Program-made: the position numbers and the translations under genes
In this document: one piece after another, positions 16,150 through 23,354 of the stretch
How positions within the stretch are numbered: position 1 is the first letter of the stretch
How the letters are laid out: the number at the start of each line of letters is the position of its first letter
Notes under the pieces: model-generated
The model's input: only the letters and a program-made list of their open reading frames with translations
Database searches by the model: none
Told to the model about the DNA's origin: nothing
DNA from: JAJTGZ01 sp964403525
GTDB taxonomy: Bacteria > Planctomycetota > Phycisphaerae > Phycisphaerales > UBA1924
Assembly: GCA_964403525.1 (NCBI GenBank)
Contig: CAYOGE010000046.1
Location: forward strand, 1-25,376
DNA: 25,376 bases
Reading direction: 5' to 3'

Positions 16150-17133
16150 GTGCAATCTAAAACCCGTTTGTTGGTTGCCGGCGCGGTCACCCGCGCGGCT
16201 GCAACCTGCTTGGCGCTCTCGTGCGCCTTGCCTACGCTCGCGCAATCCCCGCCCCCTGTGCTCGGTGCCGTCGCTCCCTACGTCGTTGATGTAGGCGGCT
16301 GGGCGATGACGCCGGTGGTGACCAAGACGGGCAGCAACCCGTGGGAGGTCCACAGCTTTCTCGCCATCGCGAAGGCACCGACGGGGCAGAACCTCCGCGC
16401 GATCTGGTACGTCCGCGGTACCAAGGCGAACTGCGAGTGGACGACCAAGACCTGGGACACCGCCGACGTTTGGGATGCCATCAAGTACGTGAAGTCAGAG
16501 GTGAGCATCCCGGACGACTACGACGGCTGGTGGGCGACCACCGCTGTTGTTTCCTCCACGTCGGTCACGCTTACGCCCGAGCTGTACGCGACGGGCTTCA
16601 AGCAGAGTGACCCCTGGGGTGTCACGATCACCAGCACGGCCGACCGCGATACGTGGGTCGAATGGCTGGAAGAGGCGGGGTATAAGTGCGCAAACATCCC
16701 CTTCGAGAAAAAGGAAGCTAGCGCGGACCCGGCATACGGCGCTAAGGTGCTCTCGGCCAACGCAGAAACGCTCGACGGGGTGATGGCGCAGACGGGCACG
16801 CCGCCGCCGCTCACCACGGCCGCTTTCGTTGCCGCCGCCCCTCCGGTGCCTACGGGTCCGCTCCCCATGCCGACCGCTCCGAGACCGTTCCCGGTTGCTC
16901 CCGCGGTCACGCCACCATCGCCGGTCATCCCCACGAGCCTCCCGGGCGGTACCCCTCCCGCCCCGCGCACGCTCGCCTGCTGCGTCGCCGGCTCCGGCGA
17001 GATCTACGGGTTCTGGTCCGGCTTCATCGAGAAGAAGAACTGGCGGTACGATGCCAGCTGCTCGACGTTCGGGGCGGCCCCGCCCGCGCCGATCAGCTGC
17101 TGTTACACCGAGGATGTGTGCCAGTATCGCTAG
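16150..17133 (+). CDS. Secreted Cys-rich protein, interrupted by an in-frame TAG
   Basis: 327 residues to TAG (17131-17133). A signal peptide ends near residue 32 (ALPTLAQ). Residues 35-220 form an acidic/aromatic domain rich in Trp (WYVRGTKANCEWTTKTWDTADVWD, DDYDGWWATT). Then comes a Pro-rich linker of about 50 residues, and a Cys-rich end (LACCVAGSGEIYGFW, ISCCYTEDVCQYR). The same frame stays open after the TAG for 67 codons with further Cys. The strong promoter and long leader suggest high or controlled expression. I do not recognise the family. Start GTG is supported by AAAGGAG 6 nt before. Confidence 0.7.
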   Translation: MQSKTRLLVAGAVTRAAATCLALSCALPTLAQSPPPVLGAVAPYVVDVGGWAMTPVVTKTGSNPWEVHSFLAIAKAPTGQNLRAIWYVRGTKANCEWTTKTWDTADVWDAIKYVKSEVSIPDDYDGWWATTAVVSSTSVTLTPELYATGFKQSDPWGVTITSTADRDTWVEWLEEAGYKCANIPFEKKEASADPAYGAKVLSANAETLDGVMAQTGTPPPLTTAAFVAAAPPVPTGPLPMPTAPRPFPVAPAVTPPSPVIPTSLPGGTPPAPRTLACCVAGSGEIYGFWSGFIEKKNWRYDASCSTFGAAPPAPISCCYTEDVCQYR

Positions 17134-17337
17134 GTGATCGGCTGGACGATCTCGCCCGCGTGCGTGCTCACCACGACGATCGTGGGCGTCGAGGAGCGCT
17201 GCTACCAGTTCAGCGTCTCGTGTACGAACGCCTTCGGTTGGACGACGTGCCCTCTCCCGACGCCGCCCACGATCCCCTGTGCCACGGGACCCGCTCCGCC
17301 TCCCGCCGGCCCGCTCCCGGCTCCTGATCGGTATTGA
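17134..17337 (+). pseudogene. In-frame continuation of the Cys-rich gene after the TAG
   Basis: Directly after TAG (17131-17133) the same frame runs to TGA (17335-17337). It encodes five further Cys (PAC, ERC, VSC, TTC, IPC) and a Pro-rich tail. Third codon positions are G or C in about 84% of its 67 codons, as in real genes here. The terminator at 17361 follows this TGA by 23 nt but is more than 220 nt from the TAG. It is either the lost end of a truncated gene or part of the protein through read-through. Confidence 0.55.
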
Positions 17338-17360
17338 GCTTCCATCGAACATCTTTGTCC

Positions 17361-17398
17361 GCGTGCGCCGGGCGACCGCCCGGCGCACGCATTTGTTG
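17361..17398 (+). terminator. Strong hairpin terminator
   Basis: GCGTGCGCCGGGC (17361-17373) pairs perfectly with GCCCGGCGCACGC (17378-17390), 13 bp with a GACC loop, followed by ATTTGTTG. It fits the end of the transcript of the Cys-rich gene. Confidence 0.75.
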
Positions 17399-18166
17399 AA
17401 CGACGGCCCATCGCGCTCCCGACGCTTCCAGCCCGTGCGGTGTGCCGTGCGGGCGGTGTGCTATCTCGCCGGGGGGCTTCTGCTCAGCTGGCTGTCGTCG
17501 GTCGCTGCCGCTCGGTTCGACAGCTCTGCCGACGACCCGTGGGCCCAAGCGCGGGGGCGTGCTGGCGTTGTCCTGCCGCAACTCAGGCAGGAGCGGTGGA
17601 CGGCCCCGAACAACGCGGGCCACATCGAGTTCCGACCGCGCATCCCGCCTGCCTGGTACCGGGGGCTCGCCGATGCGCTGCTTGAGCGGCATGTTTCCCC
17701 GGAAACGTGGACGGCCTTGACAATCCCGCCCCTCTCCGGCAAACGCGACATGGTCTACGCGTGGGTCGGCGGCGAGTACCGATCGGTTCAATGGGCGGCG
17801 GGCGAGCACCTGTGCTACCACCCGCTCGGCTGGCCGTGGCGTTGTTTCGAGTCGTGGTACTTTGTCGATGCGACGCCTTCGGGCAGGCCGCTGCTTATGC
17901 CCGCGCTCGGCTTCGAGATCGGCATCTACGAGAAGGATGCGTACAACGTCTTCGCAGCCCCACGCGTAACGCCCATCGTACCGGTGATGCCGGCGCTGCT
18001 GTGGTCGGTCGCGTTCTACGCCGCCGGGCTGTACCTGCTGATGAGTGCGCCGAGGTTCATCCGGGGCATTCTGCGGCGGCGGTGGGGGCGGTGCCCGGAC
18101 TGCGGCTACGACCGCTCCGGTCTGCTCGCAGGCGCACCGTGCCCCGAGTGCGGCAAGCTCGCCTGA
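17396..18166 (+). CDS. Membrane protein with C-terminal zinc ribbon (paralogue-like to 7174)
   Basis: About 256 residues if TTG 17396 is used. The start is uncertain: TTG 17393 and GTG 17435 or 17447 are also in frame, and no promoter or ribosome site decides. A first membrane helix is CYLAGGLLLSWLSSVAAA. An external domain of about 150 residues rich in Trp and Tyr follows, then a second helix (MPALLWSVAFYAAGLYLLMS), a basic stretch and the zinc ribbon CPDCGYDRSGLLAGAPCPECG at the C-terminus. The architecture and tail match the gene at 7174, while the external domains differ. The gene starts immediately after a strong terminator, so its own promoter must overlap that hairpin or lie downstream. 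Function unknown. Confidence 0.7.
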   Translation: MNDGPSRSRRFQPVRCAVRAVCYLAGGLLLSWLSSVAAARFDSSADDPWAQARGRAGVVLPQLRQERWTAPNNAGHIEFRPRIPPAWYRGLADALLERHVSPETWTALTIPPLSGKRDMVYAWVGGEYRSVQWAAGEHLCYHPLGWPWRCFESWYFVDATPSGRPLLMPALGFEIGIYEKDAYNVFAAPRVTPIVPVMPALLWSVAFYAAGLYLLMSAPRFIRGILRRRWGRCPDCGYDRSGLLAGAPCPECGKLA

Positions 18167-18185
18167 CCCGCCCTTGTGCTCCCTC

Positions 18186-18236
18186 ACGTGGGGGCTCTTG
18201 TGCGTCCTGCCACCAGAACCGTCAGAGCCCCCACGT
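18186..18236. repeat. 13-bp inverted repeat between genes
   Basis: ACGTGGGGGCTCT (18186-18198) and AGAGCCCCCACGT (18224-18236) are perfect complements with a 25-nt loop. There is no T-tract on the plus strand. Read on the minus strand no gene ends here. It may act as a processing or attenuator hairpin after the zinc-ribbon gene. Confidence 0.5.
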
Positions 18237-18318
18237 TATCAGAAAAACCGCCTTTGTCTCGGGCTTGAACGCCCCCGCCCTTTCCCGGGGATGTGGCACA
18301 TAAGGATCAACGTTGCGT

Positions 18319-18324
18319 TAGACT
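18319..18324 (+). promoter_or_regulatory. -10 element of the alpha-toroid protein gene
   Basis: TAGACT, 6 nt before the ATG at 18331. It is the same hexamer as at 7163. Confidence 0.5.
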
Positions 18325-18330
18325 TGCCCC

Positions 18331-19680
18331 ATGAACCGCACGCTCACCACCCTGCTCATCGTCGCGGCCTGCGCTGTGCCCGCGCTCGCCCAGCCCACCC
18401 CCCCCACCTCCTCGCGCCCGCCTGAGAACGCGCCGGCGCGCCAGCCCGCCAAGGCGCCGTTCAAGGACCCGCTGCCGCTGCTGCCCGCCAGCCCGCAGGT
18501 GAAGAAGAACGCCGCGCTCCCGGTCGAGAAGATGGTCGTCGATCAGAAGGCACTCGACACCGCGGTGAAGGACTCCATCGCCAAGCTCCTCGCCATGCAG
18601 GAGGGTGACGGCAAGGCCGAGTGGCCGTACGAGGGCGTTTACCGCGTCGGCGGGCAGATCCCCGTCGGCTACCGCTACGGCGGTACCTCCATCACCGCGC
18701 TCGCGCTCACGCGCATGCCCGGCTACGAGAAAGACGATGCCCGTAAAGCCGCCGTCGCCAGGGCCATCGCCTTCGTCGTCAAGGCCCCCACGCACCCGCT
18801 GATCCAGGAAGAGACCTACGACGCCGGCTACGACGTCCGCGGCTGGGCGTACACCTACGGGCTCCAGTTCCTTGTCGAGATGAAGGCCCGCGACCTCATC
18901 CCCACCAAGGAGCTCAAAGAGGCGTCGGAGAAGACGATCCTCTACTTCATCAACGCGATCAACAAGACCGCCATCCCCCAAAACGGCGGATGGAACTACG
19001 CCCGCGGCGCGGGGCGCAACAACCCCGCCGCCCCCAGCACGTTCATGACACCCCCCACCCTCCAGGCGCTCTTCGCCGCCAAGGCCGCGGGGTACACCGT
19101 TGACGACAAGGTGATCGACGATGCGCTCAACGCGCTCGACCGCTCGCGCAACACCGTGACGAAGGAGATCGTCTACGCCGGCAACGGCGGCAGCAACCCC
19201 AAGGACAACACCGGCGGCGCGGGCGGGCGCATGACCGCCGCAGAGACCGCGCTGCTGCTGGCTGGTCGCGGCAGCGTTGACAACGTCCGCAACGCCGTCA
19301 ACACCTTCATCAACCACTGGGATGAACTTGACAAGCGCCGCCAGATGTCGGGCACGCACCTCCCGCCGTACATGGTCGCGCCGTACTACTTCTATTACGC
19401 CCACTATTACGCCGCGCAGGCGATCGAGCAGCTCCCCGAGGCGGAGCGTCCGGCGCTTCGTGAAAAATGCAACAAGCTCCTCTTCTCCGTCCGCCAGGAG
19501 GACGGCACGTGGAACGACCGCGTCTTCAAGCGTTCGGCTAACTTCAGCACGTCGTTCGCATGCATGGCGATGCTGCAGCCAGCGCTGCCGCGCCCCGCCA
19601 CCTACGCCGCGCCAAAGCCCGCCGAACCGCAGAAGCACGCCGCCGCGCCGCTTGAAGTCGCTCCCTCGCCGGGCACATAG
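18331..19680 (+). CDS. Secreted prenyltransferase/squalene-oxidase-repeat-like (alpha-toroid) protein
   Basis: 449 residues. A signal peptide ends at about 21 (CAVPALAQ), followed by a Pro/Ala-rich linker. From about residue 70 the sequence is helical with repeats of the type seen in squalene-hopene cyclase and prenyltransferase folds: ISKLLAMQEGDGKAEWPYEG-type, GGTSITALALTRM, QNGGWNYARG, GGRMTAAETALLLAGRG, and QEDGTWNDRVFKRSANFSTSFACMAMLQP. The acidic DxDD motif of true cyclases is not seen, so a catalytic cyclase role is unlikely. Planctomycetes have many exported proteins of this fold with no known role. A Pro/Ala tail ends the protein. Confidence 0.8.
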   Translation: MNRTLTTLLIVAACAVPALAQPTPPTSSRPPENAPARQPAKAPFKDPLPLLPASPQVKKNAALPVEKMVVDQKALDTAVKDSIAKLLAMQEGDGKAEWPYEGVYRVGGQIPVGYRYGGTSITALALTRMPGYEKDDARKAAVARAIAFVVKAPTHPLIQEETYDAGYDVRGWAYTYGLQFLVEMKARDLIPTKELKEASEKTILYFINAINKTAIPQNGGWNYARGAGRNNPAAPSTFMTPPTLQALFAAKAAGYTVDDKVIDDALNALDRSRNTVTKEIVYAGNGGSNPKDNTGGAGGRMTAAETALLLAGRGSVDNVRNAVNTFINHWDELDKRRQMSGTHLPPYMVAPYYFYYAHYYAAQAIEQLPEAERPALREKCNKLLFSVRQEDGTWNDRVFKRSANFSTSFACMAMLQPALPRPATYAAPKPAEPQKHAAAPLEVAPSPGT

Positions 19681-19696
19681 GAGCACCGGATCGCAA

Positions 19697-19895
19697 GTTC
19701 TTCGCCCAGCGGGCGCACTTACGTTGCCACGGGCTTCAGCCCGTGGTAGGAACCCCCCCCCACAGTTTGATTCTGTGGCCCAGCGGGCCGACTGAAACGC
19801 AGTTGGCCCGCTGAGCCACATGAAGACTTTGGCGCTTATTCCACTGGCTGAAGCCCGTGGCAACATCAACTCGCCCGCTGGGCGAATACCAGAAC
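19697..19895. repeat. Nested compound inverted repeat (about 200 bp)
   Basis: The outer arms 19697-19746 and 19841-19895 are near-complementary, with GTTGCCACGGGCTTCAGCC on the left matched exactly on the right, plus CGCCCAGCGGGCG in both. The inner arms 19774-19793 and 19801-19820 pair at 18 of 20 positions around a 7-nt loop. Modules are themselves palindromic: CCACGGGCTTCAGCCCGTGG (19727-19746) and CGCCC-AGC-GGGCG. CAGCGGGC recurs in each arm. It fills most of the gap between two genes. Confidence 0.85.
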
Positions 19896-19920
19896 CACTC
19901 TTTACCCTTCACCCGCCCCC

Positions 19921-19926
19921 TACCTT
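19921..19926 (+). promoter_or_regulatory. -10 element of the VOC gene
   Basis: TACCTT, 5 nt before the ATG at 19932, just outside the nested inverted repeat. Confidence 0.45.
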
Positions 19927-19931
19927 GCTCC

Positions 19932-20432
19932 ATGGCCACCAACCACCCACCGGTTGACCCGCGCACCCGCATCGGCCACATCCACCTCAAGGTCGCCGAC
20001 CTCGAGCGCGCCATCGCGTTCTACAGCGGTGTCCTCGGCTTCGCGGTCACCCAGCGCTACGGCCGTGCTGCCGCGTTCCTCTCCGCCGGCGGCTACCACC
20101 ACCACATCGGCCTCAACACCTGGCAGAGCACGGGCGGTTCACCGCCGCCCGAGCGCGCGACTGGCCTCTTCCACACCGCCATCCTCTACCCCACCCGCGC
20201 GGCCCTCGCCGATGCCCTCCGCCGACTCCACCGCGGAGGCATCGAGCTCGACGGTGCCAGCGACCACGGCGTGAGCGAGGCCCTCTACCTCCGCGACCCC
20301 GACCACAACGGCGTCGAACTCTACTGGGACCGCCCGCAGGCGCTGTGGCCCCGCACACCCACCGGCGAACTCGCCATGTTCTCCAACCCGCTTGACCTCA
20401 CCGCACTGCTGCGCGAACCGCCGCTTGAGTAG
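19932..20432 (+). CDS. VOC family protein (glyoxalase / CatE-like dioxygenase fold)
   Basis: 166 residues, one vicinal-oxygen-chelate domain of paired beta-alpha-beta-beta-beta units. Candidate metal ligands are His18 (GHIHLKV), the His in GLFHTAILYP near 78, and Glu129 (NGVELYWDRP). The stretches SEALYLRDPDHNGVELYWDRP and GELAMFSNPLDL resemble the catechol-2,3-dioxygenase-like (CatE) branch, whose classic members have two domains and are nearly twice as long. The substrate cannot be read. The start is set by TACCTT 5 nt upstream. The rarD-like gene starts 44 nt after it with its own promoter. Confidence 0.88.
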   Translation: MATNHPPVDPRTRIGHIHLKVADLERAIAFYSGVLGFAVTQRYGRAAAFLSAGGYHHHIGLNTWQSTGGSPPPERATGLFHTAILYPTRAALADALRRLHRGGIELDGASDHGVSEALYLRDPDHNGVELYWDRPQALWPRTPTGELAMFSNPLDLTALLREPPLE

Positions 20433-20462
20433 CCGCCTTCACTCGGCACTCCCCCCTCCTTC

Positions 20463-20468
20463 TACCAT
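20463..20468 (+). promoter_or_regulatory. -10 element of the rarD-like gene
   Basis: TACCAT, 7 nt before the GTG at 20476. No Shine-Dalgarno sequence. Confidence 0.45.
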
Positions 20469-20475
20469 CACCCAC

Positions 20476-21426
20476 GTGCCCGAACCCACCGCTACCCCAC
20501 CCGCGGCCGCAAACCCGCGCAGCGCCCGCACTGGGCTTTTCTACGGGCTCGCGGCGTACACGTGGTGGGGCCTCTCGCCGCTCTACTTCAAGCTGCTGCC
20601 GGGCGTGCCGGCGATGGTGATCCTCTGCCACCGGTTCGTCTGGTCGGTGCTGCTGCTGGCGGTGCTGATCACCGCGTTCCGTCGCTGGCCGCAGGTGCGG
20701 AAGACGCTCGCCGACTCGCGCCTGCTGCGGTGGCTGCTGCTGACCGCCGCGCTGATCACCTGCAACTGGCTGGTCTTTATCTACTCGATCGAGACGCACC
20801 GGCTCGTTGACGCGAGCCTGGGGTACTTCATCAACCCGCTCTTTACCGTCGTGCTGGGGATGGTCTTTCTTCGTGAGCGGTTGACGGCGGCGCAGTGGGC
20901 GGCGGTTGCGCTCGCGCTGGGCGGGCTGGTCTACCTCGCGGCCGCACAGGGGAGCGGCCTCCCGTGGATCGCGATCAGCCTGCCGACGACGTTCGGGTTC
21001 TACAGCCTCATCCGCAAGCGCACGCCGGTTGACCCGATCACCGGGTTGTTCATCGAGACGGCGTTCCTCTCGCCGCTGGCGCTGGCGTACCTCGTCTGGG
21101 CGCACGCGCGCCCGGAGGCCGCGGGGGCGCCGCTCAACGCCGCCGGCACGCTGGCGATCCTCTCACTCGCCGGCGCGGTGACGACCGCGCCGCTGATCTG
21201 GTTCGTGGCGGCCGCGCGGCGGCTGCCGATGGTGACGCTTGGGTTCCTGCAGTTTTTCAACCCCACGCTGCAGTTCATGACGGCGGTGGTGCTCTTTGGC
21301 GAGCCGTTCGCCGGCGCGAAGCTGGTGGCGTTTGTGTTGATCTGGATCGCGGTGGCGGTCTTCGTGACCGACCTGGCGTGGCGGACCCATCGCGCCCGCG
21401 CGGCGGCTACAGCCCCCAGGGGGTGA
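20476..21426 (+). CDS. rarD: EamA-family transporter RarD
   Basis: 316 residues and ten predicted membrane helices in two EamA (DMT) halves. RarD-type hallmarks are AYTWWGLSPLYFKLL near the start, the HRFVWSVLLL helix, NWLVFIYSIETHRLVDASLGYFINPL in the first half, and TLGFLQFFNPTLQFMTAVVLFGEPF near the end. RarD members are thought to move amino acids or other metabolites; the substrate is not known. The GTG start has TACCAT 7 nt upstream. The last 20 bp (21407-21426) overlap the end of the convergent gene on the minus strand. Confidence 0.9.
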   Translation: MPEPTATPPAAANPRSARTGLFYGLAAYTWWGLSPLYFKLLPGVPAMVILCHRFVWSVLLLAVLITAFRRWPQVRKTLADSRLLRWLLLTAALITCNWLVFIYSIETHRLVDASLGYFINPLFTVVLGMVFLRERLTAAQWAAVALALGGLVYLAAAQGSGLPWIAISLPTTFGFYSLIRKRTPVDPITGLFIETAFLSPLALAYLVWAHARPEAAGAPLNAAGTLAILSLAGAVTTAPLIWFVAAARRLPMVTLGFLQFFNPTLQFMTAVVLFGEPFAGAKLVAFVLIWIAVAVFVTDLAWRTHRARAAATAPRG

Positions 21427-21922
21427 AGGTGGCCTTCGCGCCCTCCGCCTGCTTCTTGATCTCCGGGTTGCTGCTCGCTGCGCCCTCGGTGATACGGTCG
21501 GGGAGGTTGATCTCGCGCATCAGGGTCCAGAACTCATCTGGGGTGGCGGCGCGCCCGCCCGCCGCCGGCTTGGACCAGAAGGCGTAGATGTACGTCCAGC
21601 CCGTCAGCTTGTCTTCGACCTTGTTGCTCGAGAGCAGCGCGTTGAGCTGCGCCGCGGCGGCCCTGTGGGCGGTTTCGTTATCGCCGAGGCGGCTCGCCTG
21701 CCAGGCGTCGTACGAGGGAGCGGGCGCCACGGCGGCCGCGGTGCCGCTCGCTGGACCAGCGCCCCGCGGCGCGGCGGCACCAGCGCGGTGAGGAGTCCCC
21801 TCGGGAGTGGTCACCACCTGCCGATTGAACTCCACCATGCCCGCGACATACATGCCGCCGACGGTCACCACAACTCCTGCCGCAAAGCTGATGATGCAGT
21901 ACAGCGCTTGATGCTTGCCCAT
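21407..21922 (-). CDS. Hypothetical single-pass anchored protein
   Basis: 171 residues. One N-terminal membrane helix (about 6-28, YCIISFAAGVVVTVGGMYVAGM) is followed by an Ala/Pro/Thr-rich linker and a helical periplasmic-type domain (SYDAWQASRLGDNETAHRAAAAQL ... DEFWTLMREINLP...). The start at 21922 has the ribosome site AAAGGAAG about 4 nt upstream, giving a normal leader. The gene lies downstream of the LacI-type gene on the same strand, with a 144-bp gap that has its own possible -10 (TACCAT at 21961-21956) within the palindrome GGTACGTACC. I do not recognise the family. Confidence 0.7.
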   Translation of the reverse strand: MGKHQALYCIISFAAGVVVTVGGMYVAGMVEFNRQVVTTPEGTPHRAGAAAPRGAGPASGTAAAVAPAPSYDAWQASRLGDNETAHRAAAAQLNALLSSNKVEDKLTGWTYIYAFWSKPAAGGRAATPDEFWTLMREINLPDRITEGAASSNPEIKKQAEGAKATFTPWGL

Positions 21923-21958
21923 TGTGCTTCCTTTCGTACAGGGTCGTCCGGGGCAAAT

Positions 21959-21968
21959 GGTACGTACC
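21959..21968. promoter_or_regulatory. Palindrome GGTACGTACC before the anchored-protein gene
   Basis: A perfect 10-bp palindrome overlaps a -10-like TACCAT on the minus strand, 37-46 bp before the start at 21922. It could be a regulator site, but a chance match cannot be excluded. Confidence 0.3.
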
Positions 21969-22066
21969 GGAGACGGTCTGCCGTTGTCTGGATTCCGAGA
22001 GGGTGGGACAGAGGAATAGGGTTGAAGCACCGCCCACGCAGACCACTCGTCCATTCGTGCCAGCTG

Positions 22067-23116
22067 TCAGCGAACTGGCTCCACAATCGCCAGCGTCGGC
22101 CCCAGACTGGCGCTCTGGACGGGCATGCCGGCCATGGCGTCAAAGGCCGCGGCGACGGTGAGCTCAGCGATGCGTTCGGTCTGCATGCGGAGGACGACGC
22201 GGCGTTCGGCGGCTTCGAGCAGCACGATCGGGTCGTGCCAGTGGGCGATGGTGAAGCCGGGGGGTTTGTACGCGGGGTGGTCGCGCAGGTAGAGCGACAG
22301 GTGTGCTGCGGCGTTGGTTGAGCAGGCCATGACGCCGTCTGGCCTGTCTGACTTGCCCATGAGCGCGGCGGCTGCGCCGTAGAGGGGTGAGTCGCGGCGG
22401 GGGGCCTCTTGCGAGCGGAGGGGGAGGGCGGGGTGGACCTCGACTCTTGGCGGCAGGCTGAGCGTGCGGGCGGCTTTGGCCCAGCCGCGGTATTGATCGT
22501 GGGTCTGCTCGAGGGTTTCGAGCCGGCCACCGGTGCGCGGCAGCAGGGGCGTCCACATCAGCGTGCGCTTGAGGCCCAGGCCCTGCAGGGTTACGAGCGC
22601 CAGGCGGCCGGCTTCTTCCCAGTCCGTGCGCACGCTGGGGCCTTCGCCGGGGAGGTACTTCATAAAGACCTCGACCACGGCGGTGCCCGCTTCGCGGAGC
22701 TGCTCGATCAGCCGGCTGAGGGTGCCGTCGTCGTCGTTCCACGTGCGGTTGACGACGAGGGCATCAACACGGATGTCGGCCATGCGTGTGAGCATCTGCT
22801 TCTGCGAAGATGCGTCGAAGGTCAGCGCGGTGACGGGGAGGAAGCCGCGCGAGAGAACCCGCTGCTGAAAAACGAGGCTGAAGTCGGCGTAGTTGTTGGC
22901 GTATTCCTCGCTCACGACGGCGGCAATGAGGAACGACCGCTGCTGGCTCAGCCCGCGCGCGGCGAGGTTGGGCCGGTAGTTGAGCCGCTTGGCCGCCTCC
23001 ATCACCCGCGCCCGGGTGGCAGCGCTGAAGCGGCTCCCTTTGCCCAGGACGATCAGGTTGGCCGTGGGGCGGCTGACTCCTGCGGCGGCGGCGATCTGTT
23101 TGAGGGTGACTGGCAT
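22067..23116 (-). CDS. LacI-family transcription regulator
   Basis: 349 residues. The N-terminal LacI HTH is clear (VTLKQIAAAAGVSRPTANLIV, then the hinge region RVMEAAKRLNYRPNLAARGL). The rest is the periplasmic-binding-protein-like effector domain in two lobes, ending with ...LRMQTERIAELTVAAAFDAM. The recognition helix SRPTAN departs from the usual SxxTVS pattern. The start ATG 23116 opens directly on the HTH. LacI proteins bind a sugar or similar ligand and release DNA. No sugar-use gene is in the window, so the target is unknown. An operator-like site covers its own promoter. Confidence 0.9.
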   Translation of the reverse strand: MPVTLKQIAAAAGVSRPTANLIVLGKGSRFSAATRARVMEAAKRLNYRPNLAARGLSQQRSFLIAAVVSEEYANNYADFSLVFQQRVLSRGFLPVTALTFDASSQKQMLTRMADIRVDALVVNRTWNDDDGTLSRLIEQLREAGTAVVEVFMKYLPGEGPSVRTDWEEAGRLALVTLQGLGLKRTLMWTPLLPRTGGRLETLEQTHDQYRGWAKAARTLSLPPRVEVHPALPLRSQEAPRRDSPLYGAAAALMGKSDRPDGVMACSTNAAAHLSLYLRDHPAYKPPGFTIAHWHDPIVLLEAAERRVVLRMQTERIAELTVAAAFDAMAGMPVQSASLGPTLAIVEPVR

Positions 23117-23126
23117 GTGCAGGGTC

Positions 23127-23145
23127 AGTGTAAACAGTGTTGACA
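23127..23145. promoter_or_regulatory. LacI-type operator overlapping the regulator's own promoter
   Basis: TGTAAAC-AGT-GTTGACA (23129-23145) is an inverted repeat with one mismatch between half-sites, like LacI-family operators. GTGTTGACAACAC (23138-23150) is an overlapping perfect palindrome. On the minus strand TACACT (23132-23127) is a -10 candidate 10 nt before the ATG, so binding would block transcription. Confidence 0.5.
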
Positions 23146-23162
23146 ACACGTGCCTGCGAGAA

Positions 23163-23172
23163 CCCCTAGGGG
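23163..23172. repeat. Palindrome CCCCTAGGGG
   Basis: A perfect 10-bp palindrome in the gap between the divergent lacI-type and HTH-membrane genes. Possibly an operator or simply chance; no function can be assigned. Confidence 0.35.
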
Positions 23173-23218
23173 AGCCCCAGCGAGGAGGGCCGATCGGGCA
23201 AAGCACGGAGCCGGGCAA

Positions 23219-23236
23219 CGGCCGGGCGCCCGGCCG
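23219..23236. repeat. Perfect 18-bp palindrome
   Basis: CGGCCGGGCGCCCGGCCG is fully self-complementary, 30 bp before the -35 candidate of the HTH-membrane gene. It may be a regulator site or a hairpin that can end minus-strand or plus-strand transcription. There is no T-tract. Confidence 0.45.
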
Positions 23237-23265
23237 CGTCTGCTAAACCCCGGCCCGGCCGGACC

Positions 23266-23296
23266 TTGCGCACGTCTGGGCGAAAGTGTGTACCAT
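23266..23296 (+). promoter_or_regulatory. Possible promoter of the HTH-membrane gene
   Basis: TTGCGC (23266-23271) with TACCAT (23291-23296) at 19 nt, or TGTACC (23289-23294) at 17 nt. A leader of about 50 nt with GGAG precedes the ATG at 23355. Confidence 0.4.
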
Positions 23297-23354
23297 GACG
23301 ATCCCGCGGGGCACCTCAACGCCCGGCGGTTCACGCGACGACGGAGACGACCCA

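Noticed and set aside
17131..17133. Selenocysteine recoding as an explanation for the interrupted Cys-rich gene.
   Set aside because: The stop is TAG, not TGA, so selenocysteine insertion does not apply.
18307..19869. A 520-codon open frame on the minus strand opposite the alpha-toroid gene.
   Set aside because: Antisense shadow; low-complexity Gly/Val/Arg-rich translation, while the plus strand has a signal peptide and recognisable repeats.
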